Of a stretch of DNA of 64,000 nucleotides, positions 54,091 through 62,035 are shown one piece after another. Every line of letters starts with the position of its first letter. Within the stretch, counting starts at the first letter, position 1. The notes below the pieces were generated by a model that was given only the letters and a program-made list of their open reading frames with translations, did not search any database and was not told where the DNA came from. Location: assembly GCF_900114285.1 (NCBI RefSeq), contig NZ_FOSN01000004.1, forward strand, positions 175,212-239,211, given 5' to 3'. Source of the DNA: Methylocapsa palsarum (GTDB lineage: Bacteria; Pseudomonadota; Alphaproteobacteria; Rhizobiales; Beijerinckiaceae). A program made the translations under genes and the position numbers.

Positions 54091-55755
54091 ATGGAAACAT
54101 ATACAAAACTCGGTCTCTACACATTCGGCGCCGCCGCTGCGGGCGTCGTCTTGATGAAATTGAAGGCTCGCCTGGACTTGTCCAAGGCCAAGCATCGTTC
54201 AATCGCTGGCCACGCTAGAATGGGACGTCGCCTCGCCCAGTTCATCCCGTACTATGAATATGGTGAAGATCGCTTCTTTACCTCGGACAATCCCCCAAAG
54301 GAAATCGAAGCTTTGAGACGCTCAGGCTTCGCGCGGCTATCGGCGCTCTACCATCTCAAATTTAAGAACACCACACACCTGACATCGGAAATCAAAAATT
54401 CAATTTCGGATGTCCAGTTCACCGACGCCTATCGAACTCCTTTTCAATACAGCCGCTACGCCCACGAACATCTCAACTCCGGCGCCTTCGCGCAATCTTC
54501 CTCCGGAGTGATGCTGACCGATCTCGACGGCAATCAGTCCTATGACCTGACAGGATCGTATGGCGTCAACGTTCTAGGGTACGATTTTTACAAGGAATGC
54601 ATAGACCAAAGCAACAAGCGTATGCGCGAACTCGGCCCTGTGCTCGGCTCCTATCATCCGGCGATTGTCTATAACGTCAGGAGACTCAAGCAGATTTCCG
54701 GACTGGATGAAATTTCCTTTCATATGTCTGGGACTGAAGCGGTCATGCAGGCCGTGCGACTTGCGCGCTATCACACCCGCAGGACGCATCTGGTGCGCTT
54801 TTGCGGCGCTTACCATGGATGGTGGGGCGACGTTCAACCGGGAATCGGGAACCCTTCGCCAGCGAACGAAACGTACACGTTGAAGGACATGTCCGACGAT
54901 TCACTCCGAGTGCTTCGCACGCACCGGAACATCGCCTGCGTGTTGATCAATCCTTTGCAAGCCCTACATCCAAACGCCGGCGCAGCCGCCGATTCTGCGC
55001 TTGCCGACAGTTCGCGCGGCGCTCATTTCGATCGCGAGGCCTACCGAAACTGGTTGAAACGCGTGCGCGACGTCTGCACCGAACGCGGCATCGTTCTGAT
55101 CTTCGACGAGGTCTTCGTCGGCTTTCGCCTCGCGCCCGGCGGCGCGCAGGAATATTTCGGGGTGCGAGCCGACCTTGTCACCTACGGCAAGACGCTTGGC
55201 GGCGGCCTCCCTGTCGGGGCGGTGTGCGGCCGCGCGCACTTGATGAAGCGTTTCCGCGACGACCGGCCGCTGGATGTCTGCTTTGCTCGCGGCACCTTCA
55301 ACTCCCATCCCTACGTGATGGGCGCCATGCAAGAGTTCCTGACCCGGATCGAGACCCCGGAAATTTCCAGGCTCTACGAAAATCTAGACCAAACCTGGAA
55401 TCGCCGCGCCGAAATGCTAAACCAGCGGCTTCGGGATGAGGATCTTCCCGTCCAGGTGGCGAATATGTCCACGATCTGGACGGTGAGCTATACACGACCG
55501 GCCCGATACAATTGGATGCTACAGTACTATCTGCGCGCCGAAGGCCTGTCATTAAGTTGGGTCGGAACCGGCCGTCTGATCTTCAGCCTCAACTATTCCG
55601 AGGAGGATTTCCAGAGGGTCGCCGACCTCTTCGTGACGGCCGCCAGGACCATGCAGCAAGATGGATGGTGGTGGAGTGATTCTTCGACGACCAACAAAGC
55701 AATCAGGCGTCAAATCCTGCGGGAAATGATCGCCAGCCGCTTCGGCTTTCGTTGA
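54091..55755 (+). CDS. Membrane-anchored class III aminotransferase (GSA-aminotransferase-like)
   Basis: 554 aa from ATG 54091; a GTG at 54082 is possible. Residues 6-25 (KLGLYTFGAAAAGVVLMKLK) form a putative membrane anchor. The PLP-dependent fold type I core follows, with GSYGVNVLGYDF, FHMSGTEAVMQAVRLAR, FCGAYHGW, FDEVFVGFRL, and the PLP lysine K367 in TYGKTLGGGLPVG. It resembles glutamate-1-semialdehyde aminomutase relatives, including those built into lipid and polyketide pathways, and is about 120 aa longer than GSA-AM. Position among lipid genes suggests amination of a lipid carbonyl; this is inference. Confidence 0.82.
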   Translation: METYTKLGLYTFGAAAAGVVLMKLKARLDLSKAKHRSIAGHARMGRRLAQFIPYYEYGEDRFFTSDNPPKEIEALRRSGFARLSALYHLKFKNTTHLTSEIKNSISDVQFTDAYRTPFQYSRYAHEHLNSGAFAQSSSGVMLTDLDGNQSYDLTGSYGVNVLGYDFYKECIDQSNKRMRELGPVLGSYHPAIVYNVRRLKQISGLDEISFHMSGTEAVMQAVRLARYHTRRTHLVRFCGAYHGWWGDVQPGIGNPSPANETYTLKDMSDDSLRVLRTHRNIACVLINPLQALHPNAGAAADSALADSSRGAHFDREAYRNWLKRVRDVCTERGIVLIFDEVFVGFRLAPGGAQEYFGVRADLVTYGKTLGGGLPVGAVCGRAHLMKRFRDDRPLDVCFARGTFNSHPYVMGAMQEFLTRIETPEISRLYENLDQTWNRRAEMLNQRLRDEDLPVQVANMSTIWTVSYTRPARYNWMLQYYLRAEGLSLSWVGTGRLIFSLNYSEEDFQRVADLFVTAARTMQQDGWWWSDSSTTNKAIRRQILREMIASRFGFR

Positions 55756-55800
55756 GGGCCGACCAGAATCACAGCCTGATCAGCGCGCTTCCAGTAAATA

Positions 55801-56409
55801 TCAGACGTGTTGTTCCGGCGTCATCGTGTCGAACAATTCTCCACGCAGCAAGTAGAGCGGCGCCATATGGTATAGCTTAATGTCGTGGAACGGATCTGTC
55901 AGGATTTTCGTCACCCAGGCGAGCCCCGTCTGAACATCCTTGATGATGAAGAGCTGCACGGTCCTGAAGATGAGCGCAGCGGCCGCGATGAACAGCCACA
56001 CCACCGCCACGTGCCGGATAAATTCTCCGACGCCGTCCGGAGCGTCGAAAATACCGAACAAGGTGGGATTAAAGTAGAGGACAAACGGCGAAGCCGCCCA
56101 GACGGACATGAGAACAACCTTCCGTTTCAGGTTGTAGCCGACCTTGACTTCTTCCTTGTATTCATAGGTAGCGTGGTTGACGTTGTCATACTCTTTCGGC
56201 TCGAAAAAAAAATGGCCGATCTGGCGCGTGCACATCGCCGCGAGCCAGCCCGCCAAAGCCGCCGCCACCGGGTCGGTAAAAACGAGCACGTAGGTGCACA
56301 CGAAGCTAACCGCACTAAAGAGATGCAGCGCCTGATTGATGCGGCTTTGGTGATAATAACGATGATCGTCCCATCGCTGAGTTCTCAGAACCTCAAGAAA
56401 ACTACTCAT
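55801..56409 (-). CDS. Mpo1/DUF962-like membrane protein
   Basis: 202 aa, GGGGAGGA just before ATG 56409. Four to five hydrophobic segments. His patterns RYYHQSRINQALHLFSAV and RQIGHFFFEPKEYD resemble the YHxxxxNxxxH and GHxxFE motifs of the DUF962 family, whose yeast member Mpo1 is an Fe-dependent fatty-acid alpha-dioxygenase. Longer than usual DUF962 proteins, with an extra C-terminal part. Assignment is by motif only. Confidence 0.6.
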   Translation of the reverse strand: MSSFLEVLRTQRWDDHRYYHQSRINQALHLFSAVSFVCTYVLVFTDPVAAALAGWLAAMCTRQIGHFFFEPKEYDNVNHATYEYKEEVKVGYNLKRKVVLMSVWAASPFVLYFNPTLFGIFDAPDGVGEFIRHVAVVWLFIAAAALIFRTVQLFIIKDVQTGLAWVTKILTDPFHDIKLYHMAPLYLLRGELFDTMTPEQHV

Positions 56410-56582
56410 AGTCCTCCCCTCTTTGGTTTAGGGTTTGCAAGATTATCTAGTCTACGGGTCAACTGTGACAGTTCCCCAACAATGGCGCGCAAAACGTCAA
56501 GCGCATTTGTCGTCTCGCGGCGCAACGGGAGTCGGCGTGATAAGAATAAGCCGCGTCCCGAAGCGTCGCGTAAGGCAACGAC

Positions 56583-57257
56583 TCACGCGGCGCGGATTTC
56601 ATGCGCGACAGCGTCAGGTTCTCTCTTGCCGAAGCGAATCAGCGAGAAGTGGCCGAAAGGCGCCATCGGCAGATGCTCCATCACCGTGACGTCGTTTCGC
56701 CGCGCGACCCAACGCTCGTAGCGTGACCACGGAAATTCGAGACGCCAACCAATCCGGCGCGTGATTGGAGTCAGGGCCTGCTCCACAATCCGCCTCGGCC
56801 CGCTGTCGGCGCCGACGCGGCTGATCAGGACGATTTCGCCACCAGGCTTAAGCAATCGCATGAATTCGTCCAATGTGCCTTCCGGATCCGGTACGGTGGT
56901 CACCACCAGCTGAGCGACAATGACGTCGAACGAATTGTCGGCGAACGCCATTTTACTGGCGTCCATGACCGCAAGCCCTTCGACATTCGCATAGCCCATC
57001 TCCGTCACGCGGATCTGAGCCTTGCGAAGCATGGGCTCGGAGATGTCGACGCCGACAAGGCGAGTGGATTTGGAATAGAAGGGCAAGGAAATTCCGGTGC
57101 CGATTCCGACTTCAAGAATGGAGCCGCCAACAGCTTCCGCGGCCGCGATCCCCGCGCGCCTCGCGCTCTTGAACACCTCGCCGAAAACGAGATCGTAAAC
57201 CGGGGCCCAAAGCCGATAGGCCGTTGCAATCGACGTGTTGCTAACATCCGTTCCCAT
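56583..57257 (-). CDS. Phosphatidylethanolamine N-methyltransferase-like (PmtA type)
   Basis: 224 aa, GGGAGG before ATG 57257. SAM-binding motif I is ILEVGIGTGISLPFY; motif II region FDVIVAQLVVTTVPDPE; motif III LLKPGGEIVLISRVG. The opening AYRLWAPVYDLVFGEVFKSAR is characteristic of the Rhodobacter-type PmtA and UbiE-like methyltransferases. Would methylate PE toward phosphatidylcholine, consistent with a psd gene close by. UbiE-like quinone methylation is the alternative. Confidence 0.8.
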   Translation of the reverse strand: MGTDVSNTSIATAYRLWAPVYDLVFGEVFKSARRAGIAAAEAVGGSILEVGIGTGISLPFYSKSTRLVGVDISEPMLRKAQIRVTEMGYANVEGLAVMDASKMAFADNSFDVIVAQLVVTTVPDPEGTLDEFMRLLKPGGEIVLISRVGADSGPRRIVEQALTPITRRIGWRLEFPWSRYERWVARRNDVTVMEHLPMAPFGHFSLIRFGKREPDAVAHEIRAA

Positions 57258-57325
57258 TCTGCCTCCCGCCCCCTATTTTGGAGCATGCGCCAAATTTTGG
57301 TCTTTTCGAACTACCTGAGCGACGT

Positions 57326-58354
57326 CTACGCGACGCGCGGCTTGCGCGCCTTGCCGATCACAACCTTCTTGATATGTCCGATGAATTGCATTGCGCTTTT
57401 GTCCCACGAGCGGGTCAGCGCGAAGGCGCGGCAGGCGTCCCGCGAGACGTGAAGCGCTCCAAGACAGGCCGCGCGGAGATCATCACTCAGAACGCCTATC
57501 GGATTGGTTCCAACAACATCGCTCGGACCGGCGACAGGAAACGCGGCGATCGGAACGCCGCTCGCGAGGGCTTCGAGCTGCACAATGCCGAAGGTGTCCG
57601 TCTTGCTGGGAAATACAAACGCGTCAGCGGCGGCGACATGAGAAGCCAGTGCGGGATTTTCGAGCAATCCAAGGAATTTTGCGTCCGGAAACTTCTTCCG
57701 CAACTCTCCTTCCAGCGGACCTTCGCCGATCACGACCTTTGAGCCGGGCAGGTCGAGCGAGAGAAACGCCTCGAGATTTTTCTCGACGGCGATGCGGCCG
57801 ACGTTAAGGAAAATCGGCCGCGGCAGACCAAGATCGATCGAATGCTGAGGGTTGAACGCCTCGGTGTCGACCCCCCGGGTCCAAAGACCTAGATTTATGA
57901 ACCCACGCTGCGTGAGTTCTGTCATCAGCGACGGCGTCGACACCATAGTAACGGTGGCGGTGGAATGAAATCTCCGGAGCAGCGCATATGTCCAGCTTTC
58001 GGGGATCGACAGGCGCGCGGAAATATATTCCGGAAACTTGGTCATGTAGCTGGTGGTGAATGGCAACTTGTTTCGCATACAATAGCTTCGAGCGGCGAAG
58101 CCAATGGGTCCCTCGGTCGCGATGTGAATCGCATCCGGCGCGGCTGCCTCGATGCGTCGCGCGACCTCCCGGCGCCCCGGTAACGCCACGCGCAGGCCTG
58201 GATCGGTTGGCAGCGGAACAGAAGGAAATCCCTGTGGAGAAAGAAACTCTATAGAGACTCCGAGGCTTCGCGCACTCTGCGCGAGCGAAGTCAGCGTTCG
58301 AACCACGCCATTGACCTGCGGATGCCAAGCGTCCGTTGCGACCAGAACTTTCAT
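57326..58354 (-). CDS. GT4-family glycosyltransferase
   Basis: 342 aa from ATG 58354. GT-B fold with VATDAWHPQVNGVVRTL at the N-terminus (acceptor side) and the donor-site block FVFPSKTDTFGIVQLEALASGVPIAAFP, with the E-x7-E pattern of retaining GT4 enzymes. Close in type to bacterial glycolipid synthases acting on diacylglycerol or phosphatidylinositol-like acceptors. On the same strand as the methyltransferase and Mpo1-like genes. Confidence 0.88.
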   Translation of the reverse strand: MKVLVATDAWHPQVNGVVRTLTSLAQSARSLGVSIEFLSPQGFPSVPLPTDPGLRVALPGRREVARRIEAAAPDAIHIATEGPIGFAARSYCMRNKLPFTTSYMTKFPEYISARLSIPESWTYALLRRFHSTATVTMVSTPSLMTELTQRGFINLGLWTRGVDTEAFNPQHSIDLGLPRPIFLNVGRIAVEKNLEAFLSLDLPGSKVVIGEGPLEGELRKKFPDAKFLGLLENPALASHVAAADAFVFPSKTDTFGIVQLEALASGVPIAAFPVAGPSDVVGTNPIGVLSDDLRAACLGALHVSRDACRAFALTRSWDKSAMQFIGHIKKVVIGKARKPRVA

Positions 58355-58730
58355 CAATCCGAACCCGCCCCACCTGTGATTGTTCGGCGGCGAAGCGAAT
58401 GGCGCCGGCGCAGAGTTTGGCGAAGAACCCGCTGGCCAACACAAGTCACAACAATAGCCGAGAGTATGGACTTTCCGGCGCTTCGCCTACCCAAGCGAGC
58501 AACGGTCGTCCTACCTTAGACAGAGCGGGATAATTGCAATTTCGTGTTTCATTCATGTGACGCTTGTCATTTATTGTGCGTATGTTCGGACAGGGAGCGA
58601 CCGATCTACCTACTGCGCCTCTCTGTTAGGCGGGTGGTGGTCGTTGGCTTGTTTCGTCCACATCGTAGCTTGATGGGCTGCAGTCGCCGGCAGCGATCAA
58701 GTGGCGGCGCCGTATGGAAACGAAAGCAGA

Positions 58731-58805
58731 GGCCCGGCTTCTCGGGCCATCGAGCGCCGTGGTGCGTGCAGCATGCGGCGGGCTTAGAACCGGGCCGCTT
58801 TTTCC
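58731..58805 (+). ncRNA. Structured region, possible small RNA end with terminator
   Basis: A perfect hairpin GGCCCG-GCTTCT-CGGGCC (58731-58748) is followed by GCGGC...GCCGC and a T5 run (about 58777-58805). No gene lies upstream on this strand for more than 300 bp, so it might end a small RNA or a leaderless transcript. No promoter could be assigned. Confidence 0.25.
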
Positions 58806-58816
58806 CTTATTTTTAA

Positions 58817-58841
58817 GGAACTTGTCTAAAGGCGGCCGGTT
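58817..58841 (+). promoter_or_regulatory. EcfG-type general stress promoter
   Basis: GGAAC at 58817-58821, then 16 nt, then GGTT at 58838-58841. This fits the alphaproteobacterial EcfG consensus GGAAC-N16/17-CGTT. It lies about 50 bp before the start of the repeat peptide gene. Confidence 0.6.
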
Positions 58842-58889
58842 GTCGCGCAAGGCCGCGATCGGCGTGGCCCATTATAAAGGAACATGACG

Positions 58890-59159
58890 ATGGCGAATGA
58901 ACAGAACAATCGCGGCGGCGCTCACGAGCAACAGGTGAAGGCTGGCGAGCAGAGCCACAAGAATACGTCAGGGTCTTCGAAGGGGGAAGGCCGGGAACGC
59001 GCAAAAGGCGAGAACGAGACGGGTAGCGGCTCGACCCGCGGAGGCTCTCACGAGCAGCACGTGAAGAATGGGGAACAGAGCCATAAGGGCGGCTCTGGAA
59101 GCTCAAACCAGGGCGGCTCTCACGTCAAAGCCGGCGAGCAAAGCCACAAGAATCGATAG
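58890..59159 (+). CDS. Small hydrophilic repeat protein, stress-induced type
   Basis: 89 aa from ATG 58890, which is 8 nt from AAGGA (the ATG at 58884 is only 2 nt away from it). Composed of three degenerate copies of RGGxHEQxVKxGEQSHK separated by Gly/Ser/Lys linkers; no hydrophobic core, so disordered. Resembles the KGG/YciG-like or con-10 type stress proteins by composition. The EcfG-like promoter supports induction by general stress. Confidence 0.75.
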   Translation: MANEQNNRGGAHEQQVKAGEQSHKNTSGSSKGEGRERAKGENETGSGSTRGGSHEQHVKNGEQSHKGGSGSSNQGGSHVKAGEQSHKNR

Positions 59160-59272
59160 GCGCGTCAGAAATCAGGACAGGACGGGGGCTCCTCCTCCCC
59201 CGCCCGCCCGTCGCGGCCCCCGCCCTTGGGCTTTGCGCTGTGGTGTCAGCCCGCGGCGGCATGTCTCTTCAG

Positions 59273-60253
59273 CTATTGAGCGGCGATGGGAACGTCCGCC
59301 TGGGCCGCGAGCCATCGCTCAGCCTCCAGGGCCGCCATGCATCCCATCCCGGCTGCGGTGACCGCCTGCCTGTATATTTCGTCGGAGACGTCACCAGCGG
59401 CAAAGACCCCCGGCACATTGGTCGCGGTCGAATTTGGCGCGGTTACGATATATCCGTTCGGCTTGATCTCGAGCTGGCCCGCGAAAAGCTCGGAAGCCGG
59501 ATGATGCCCGATGGCGACGAAAACGCCATGCGTTTCAATCTGGCGCAGGGCGTTCGTCTTGACGTTCCTCATACGAACATGCGTGACGCTCGGCGGATCT
59601 TCTGTTCCGAGGATTTCGTCGACGGCGTGATCCCAGATAAAGTCGACGTTTGGCAGTTTGAACAAGCGTTCCTGAAGGATTTTTTCCGCCTTGAAGGCGT
59701 CGCGCCGATGCACGATTGTGACCTTGCTCGCCAGATGGCTGAGGTACAACGCTTCTTCGACGGCCGAATTGCCGCCGCCGACGACGACGACAGGCTTCCC
59801 GCGGTAAAAGAAGCCGTCGCAGGTTGCGCATGCGGATACGCCATACCCTTTAAACTTGGCCTCAGATGGGCCGCCAAGCCATTTGGCCTTCGCGCCGGTC
59901 GCGATGACCAAGGAGTCGCAGGTATAGGCTGAGCCGCCGTCGCCTGTTAAAAGAAAAGGGCGCTGGGAGAGATCGACGGCGGCGATATGGTCCGACGCCA
60001 TTTTTGCGCCAACATGCTCGGCCTGGGCCTTCATCTGCTCCATCAGCCAGGGCCCTTGAACCGGGGCGGCGAATCCGGGGTAATTCTCGACGTCGGTCGT
60101 AATCATGAGCTGGCCGCCGGGCTCAAAACCAGAGATCATGAGCGGCTCAAGCATCGCTCTCGCCGCATAGATCGCGGCCGTGTAGCCCGCCGGACCCGAT
60201 CCGATGATGATCATCTTATGATGGGTAGGGCCAGTGGGAGAAACAGCGTTCAT
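59273..60253 (-). CDS. trxB: Thioredoxin reductase
   Basis: 326 aa. NADPH-dependent flavoprotein that reduces thioredoxin. FAD motif GSGPAG (18-23), redox CATC (142-145), NADPH motif GGGNSA (159-164) with HRRD, and the C-terminal FAD block GVFAAGDVSDEIYRQAVTAAG. Length and order are standard. Monocistronic in appearance. Confidence 0.96.
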   Translation of the reverse strand: MNAVSPTGPTHHKMIIIGSGPAGYTAAIYAARAMLEPLMISGFEPGGQLMITTDVENYPGFAAPVQGPWLMEQMKAQAEHVGAKMASDHIAAVDLSQRPFLLTGDGGSAYTCDSLVIATGAKAKWLGGPSEAKFKGYGVSACATCDGFFYRGKPVVVVGGGNSAVEEALYLSHLASKVTIVHRRDAFKAEKILQERLFKLPNVDFIWDHAVDEILGTEDPPSVTHVRMRNVKTNALRQIETHGVFVAIGHHPASELFAGQLEIKPNGYIVTAPNSTATNVPGVFAAGDVSDEIYRQAVTAAGMGCMAALEAERWLAAQADVPIAAQ

Positions 60254-60487
60254 AGGGGCCTCATGTTCACGGAATCCAGACTTAAGGTGACGGCGGCTTG
60301 AGCCTGAGCGCGCCCGGAGAGCGCCTTGCTAGACGGCAAGATAAACCCTACGCTTGGTAAATGTCGCATTCGAGCGCCCGGACCGCCGGCCGCCAAGGCG
60401 CAGCATCCGCCCCGAGATGGCGCATGATCTGCCTCCTGCGGAAAGCTGCGCTCATCGAAATCCATTCCCTTTTCCTGGACGATACAA

Positions 60488-60895
60488 GTGACCGCCAAAC
60501 GAGATCTTGATCTTAGCATAGGCCGCTTGTTCCGCCAGCTTACGACCTTCATCGGAGTGGGATTTGTCGCGACGGCGGTTCATTACGCCGTTTTGATCGG
60601 CCTGGTCGAACTCGGCGGCGTCGGCGCCGTCGTCGCGGCCCTGGCCGGCTTCACCGCCGGCGGCGTTGTGTCCTATATCTTCAATCGCCGCCATACGTTC
60701 GGATCCAATGCTCCGCATCAGCGGGCGATCCGGCGATTCGCGGTCGTGGCGATTGGCGGCTTCGGATTTACCTTTGTTTTCATGATGCTATTTATTGATT
60801 TTATAGGAATGCCGTATCTTTTGGCGCAAGCCATAACGACGTGTATTGTCATGTTCTGGAGCTTCGCCGCTCATCGAAACTATACGTTTGCGTAA
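60488..60895 (+). CDS. GtrA-family membrane protein
   Basis: 135 aa from GTG 60488. Four membrane spans; conserved FIGVGFVATAVHYAVL, SYIFNRRHTF and HRNYTF at the end. GtrA-type proteins help flip polyprenyl-linked sugars for polysaccharide modification. No glycosyltransferase of the usual GtrB type is adjacent. Confidence 0.88.
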   Translation: MTAKRDLDLSIGRLFRQLTTFIGVGFVATAVHYAVLIGLVELGGVGAVVAALAGFTAGGVVSYIFNRRHTFGSNAPHQRAIRRFAVVAIGGFGFTFVFMMLFIDFIGMPYLLAQAITTCIVMFWSFAAHRNYTFA

Positions 60896-60940
60896 ACGGA
60901 CGGCAGCGATCGTAGCCCGAGGCCCGCTCGCAAATCGCTC

Positions 60941-61049
60941 GAGCATATTCCGATCGGATTGAATCAATCCAATCGACAAGACTATGCTCAAACCTTTGAT
61001 TCTGAAGGGTTTTCTGATCGATCGCATGATGTCATGCGATCGGAAAGCG
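60941..61049 (-). repeat. Dispersed palindromic repeat, copy 3 (inverted)
   Basis: 109 bp, reverse orientation relative to copies 1 and 2, with both palindromes recognisable (CGATCGGATTGA-A-TCAATCCAATCG, CGATCGCATGA-TG-TCATGCGATCG). Its end abuts the TAA stop of the phosphatase gene. A further 14-bp match to its outer end (agcatattccgatc) lies at 31682-31695, just after pit. Confidence 0.88.
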
Positions 61050-61505
61050 TTAGAGATTTCCCATGGGGCGGTAATCCAGAAGCTTTTCAATCCGCTTCAG
61101 CAAGCCGTCGCGCACGGTGCGGTAAGCATCGAGAACTCGTTCGCGCGACCCTTCGACCGCGGTCGGATCGAGAGTCGGCCAGTAGGCGACGTCTGCGGCC
61201 AGGGTACGGGTAAATTCCAGCGCCTTGTGATGCGCCTCGGGTGAAAGAGTGACGATGAGGTCGAACGACGCATCCTCCAGATCCTCGAACGTATGAGGCC
61301 GGTGTTTGGACATGTCGATGCCGATTTCCTCCATCGTTTCGGCGACGAACGGGTCAATCTCGCCACGTTTCAACCCGGCCGACGCGAAATAGACCTGCGT
61401 TCCAAAAAAATGCCGGGCTAAAGCTTCGGCCATTGGAGAACGAACTGTATTCAGGGTACAGGCGAAAAGCACGGATTGCGGGCGGTCTTTCACCGCAGTC
61501 TTCAT
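61050..61505 (-). CDS. Low-molecular-weight phosphotyrosine phosphatase/ArsC-like protein
   Basis: 151 aa from ATG 61505. The P-loop is CTLNTVRS (16-23), a Cx2Nx2RS variant of the LMW-PTP loop, and the acid is probably in PTLDPTAVEG (DP motif). This divergent subgroup is typical of alphaproteobacteria and sits after hisD and UPF0262. Tyr-phosphatase or arsenate reductase activity is undecided. Confidence 0.85.
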   Translation of the reverse strand: MKTAVKDRPQSVLFACTLNTVRSPMAEALARHFFGTQVYFASAGLKRGEIDPFVAETMEEIGIDMSKHRPHTFEDLEDASFDLIVTLSPEAHHKALEFTRTLAADVAYWPTLDPTAVEGSRERVLDAYRTVRDGLLKRIEKLLDYRPMGNL

Positions 61506-61546
61506 TGAAACGGCGCCTCGATGTCCTGCATCGCAGGCGTCACGTC

Positions 61547-62035
61547 TCAGCCTTTCCAATGCAAAGCGGCGACGAGCGTGAAAATCCGCCGCGCCGTATC
61601 TTTATCAAAATCTAGCTTGCCTTTCAGCCGCTCGATCAGGAGGTCCGCCGCTTCGTTATGGATCGCGCGCCGTCCCATGTCGATCGCTTCGATCTGCCCG
61701 GGCATCGCCGTCCTGATCGCGGCGTAATAGCTTTCGCAAATGAAGAAATAGTCTTTGAGAAGCCCGCGGAAGGGCGTCAGGGACAGAATATGCGCGACCA
61801 GCGGAGCGCCGGTCTCGTCGCCGACTTCCAAAGCCAGTTTGGCGTCCTGCAAGGCTATCTTCAAGGCGTAGGGGCCGGCGTCATGGCCTGGCAGGGAGAA
61901 GCAATTTTCTTCGAGCAGGTCATAGATCGCGATCTGTCGTTCGTGTTCCTTATCAGCCGTGCTGCGGCCGATCGAAGCCTCGTCAAGAGTAACCGCAACG
62001 AGCCGGTCGTTTGGTTTAGGTTCGGCGGCGCTCAT
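61547..62035 (-). CDS. UPF0262 family protein
   Basis: 162 aa; ATG 62035 overlaps the hisD stop (ATGA). Conserved blocks: HERQIAIYDLLEEN, PFRGLLKDYFFICESYY, GRRAIHNEAADLL and DFDTARRIFTLV-like end. A family confined largely to alphaproteobacteria, with no known function but constant linkage to hisD. Confidence 0.92.
   Translation of the reverse strand: MSAAEPKPNDRLVAVTLDEASIGRSTADKEHERQIAIYDLLEENCFSLPGHDAGPYALKIALQDAKLALEVGDETGAPLVAHILSLTPFRGLLKDYFFICESYYAAIRTAMPGQIEAIDMGRRAIHNEAADLLIERLKGKLDFDKDTARRIFTLVAALHWKG

Noticed and set aside
58544..58816. 90-codon plus-strand ORF
   Set aside because: Cys/Arg-rich without family features and covers the hairpin-terminator region; treated as non-coding.
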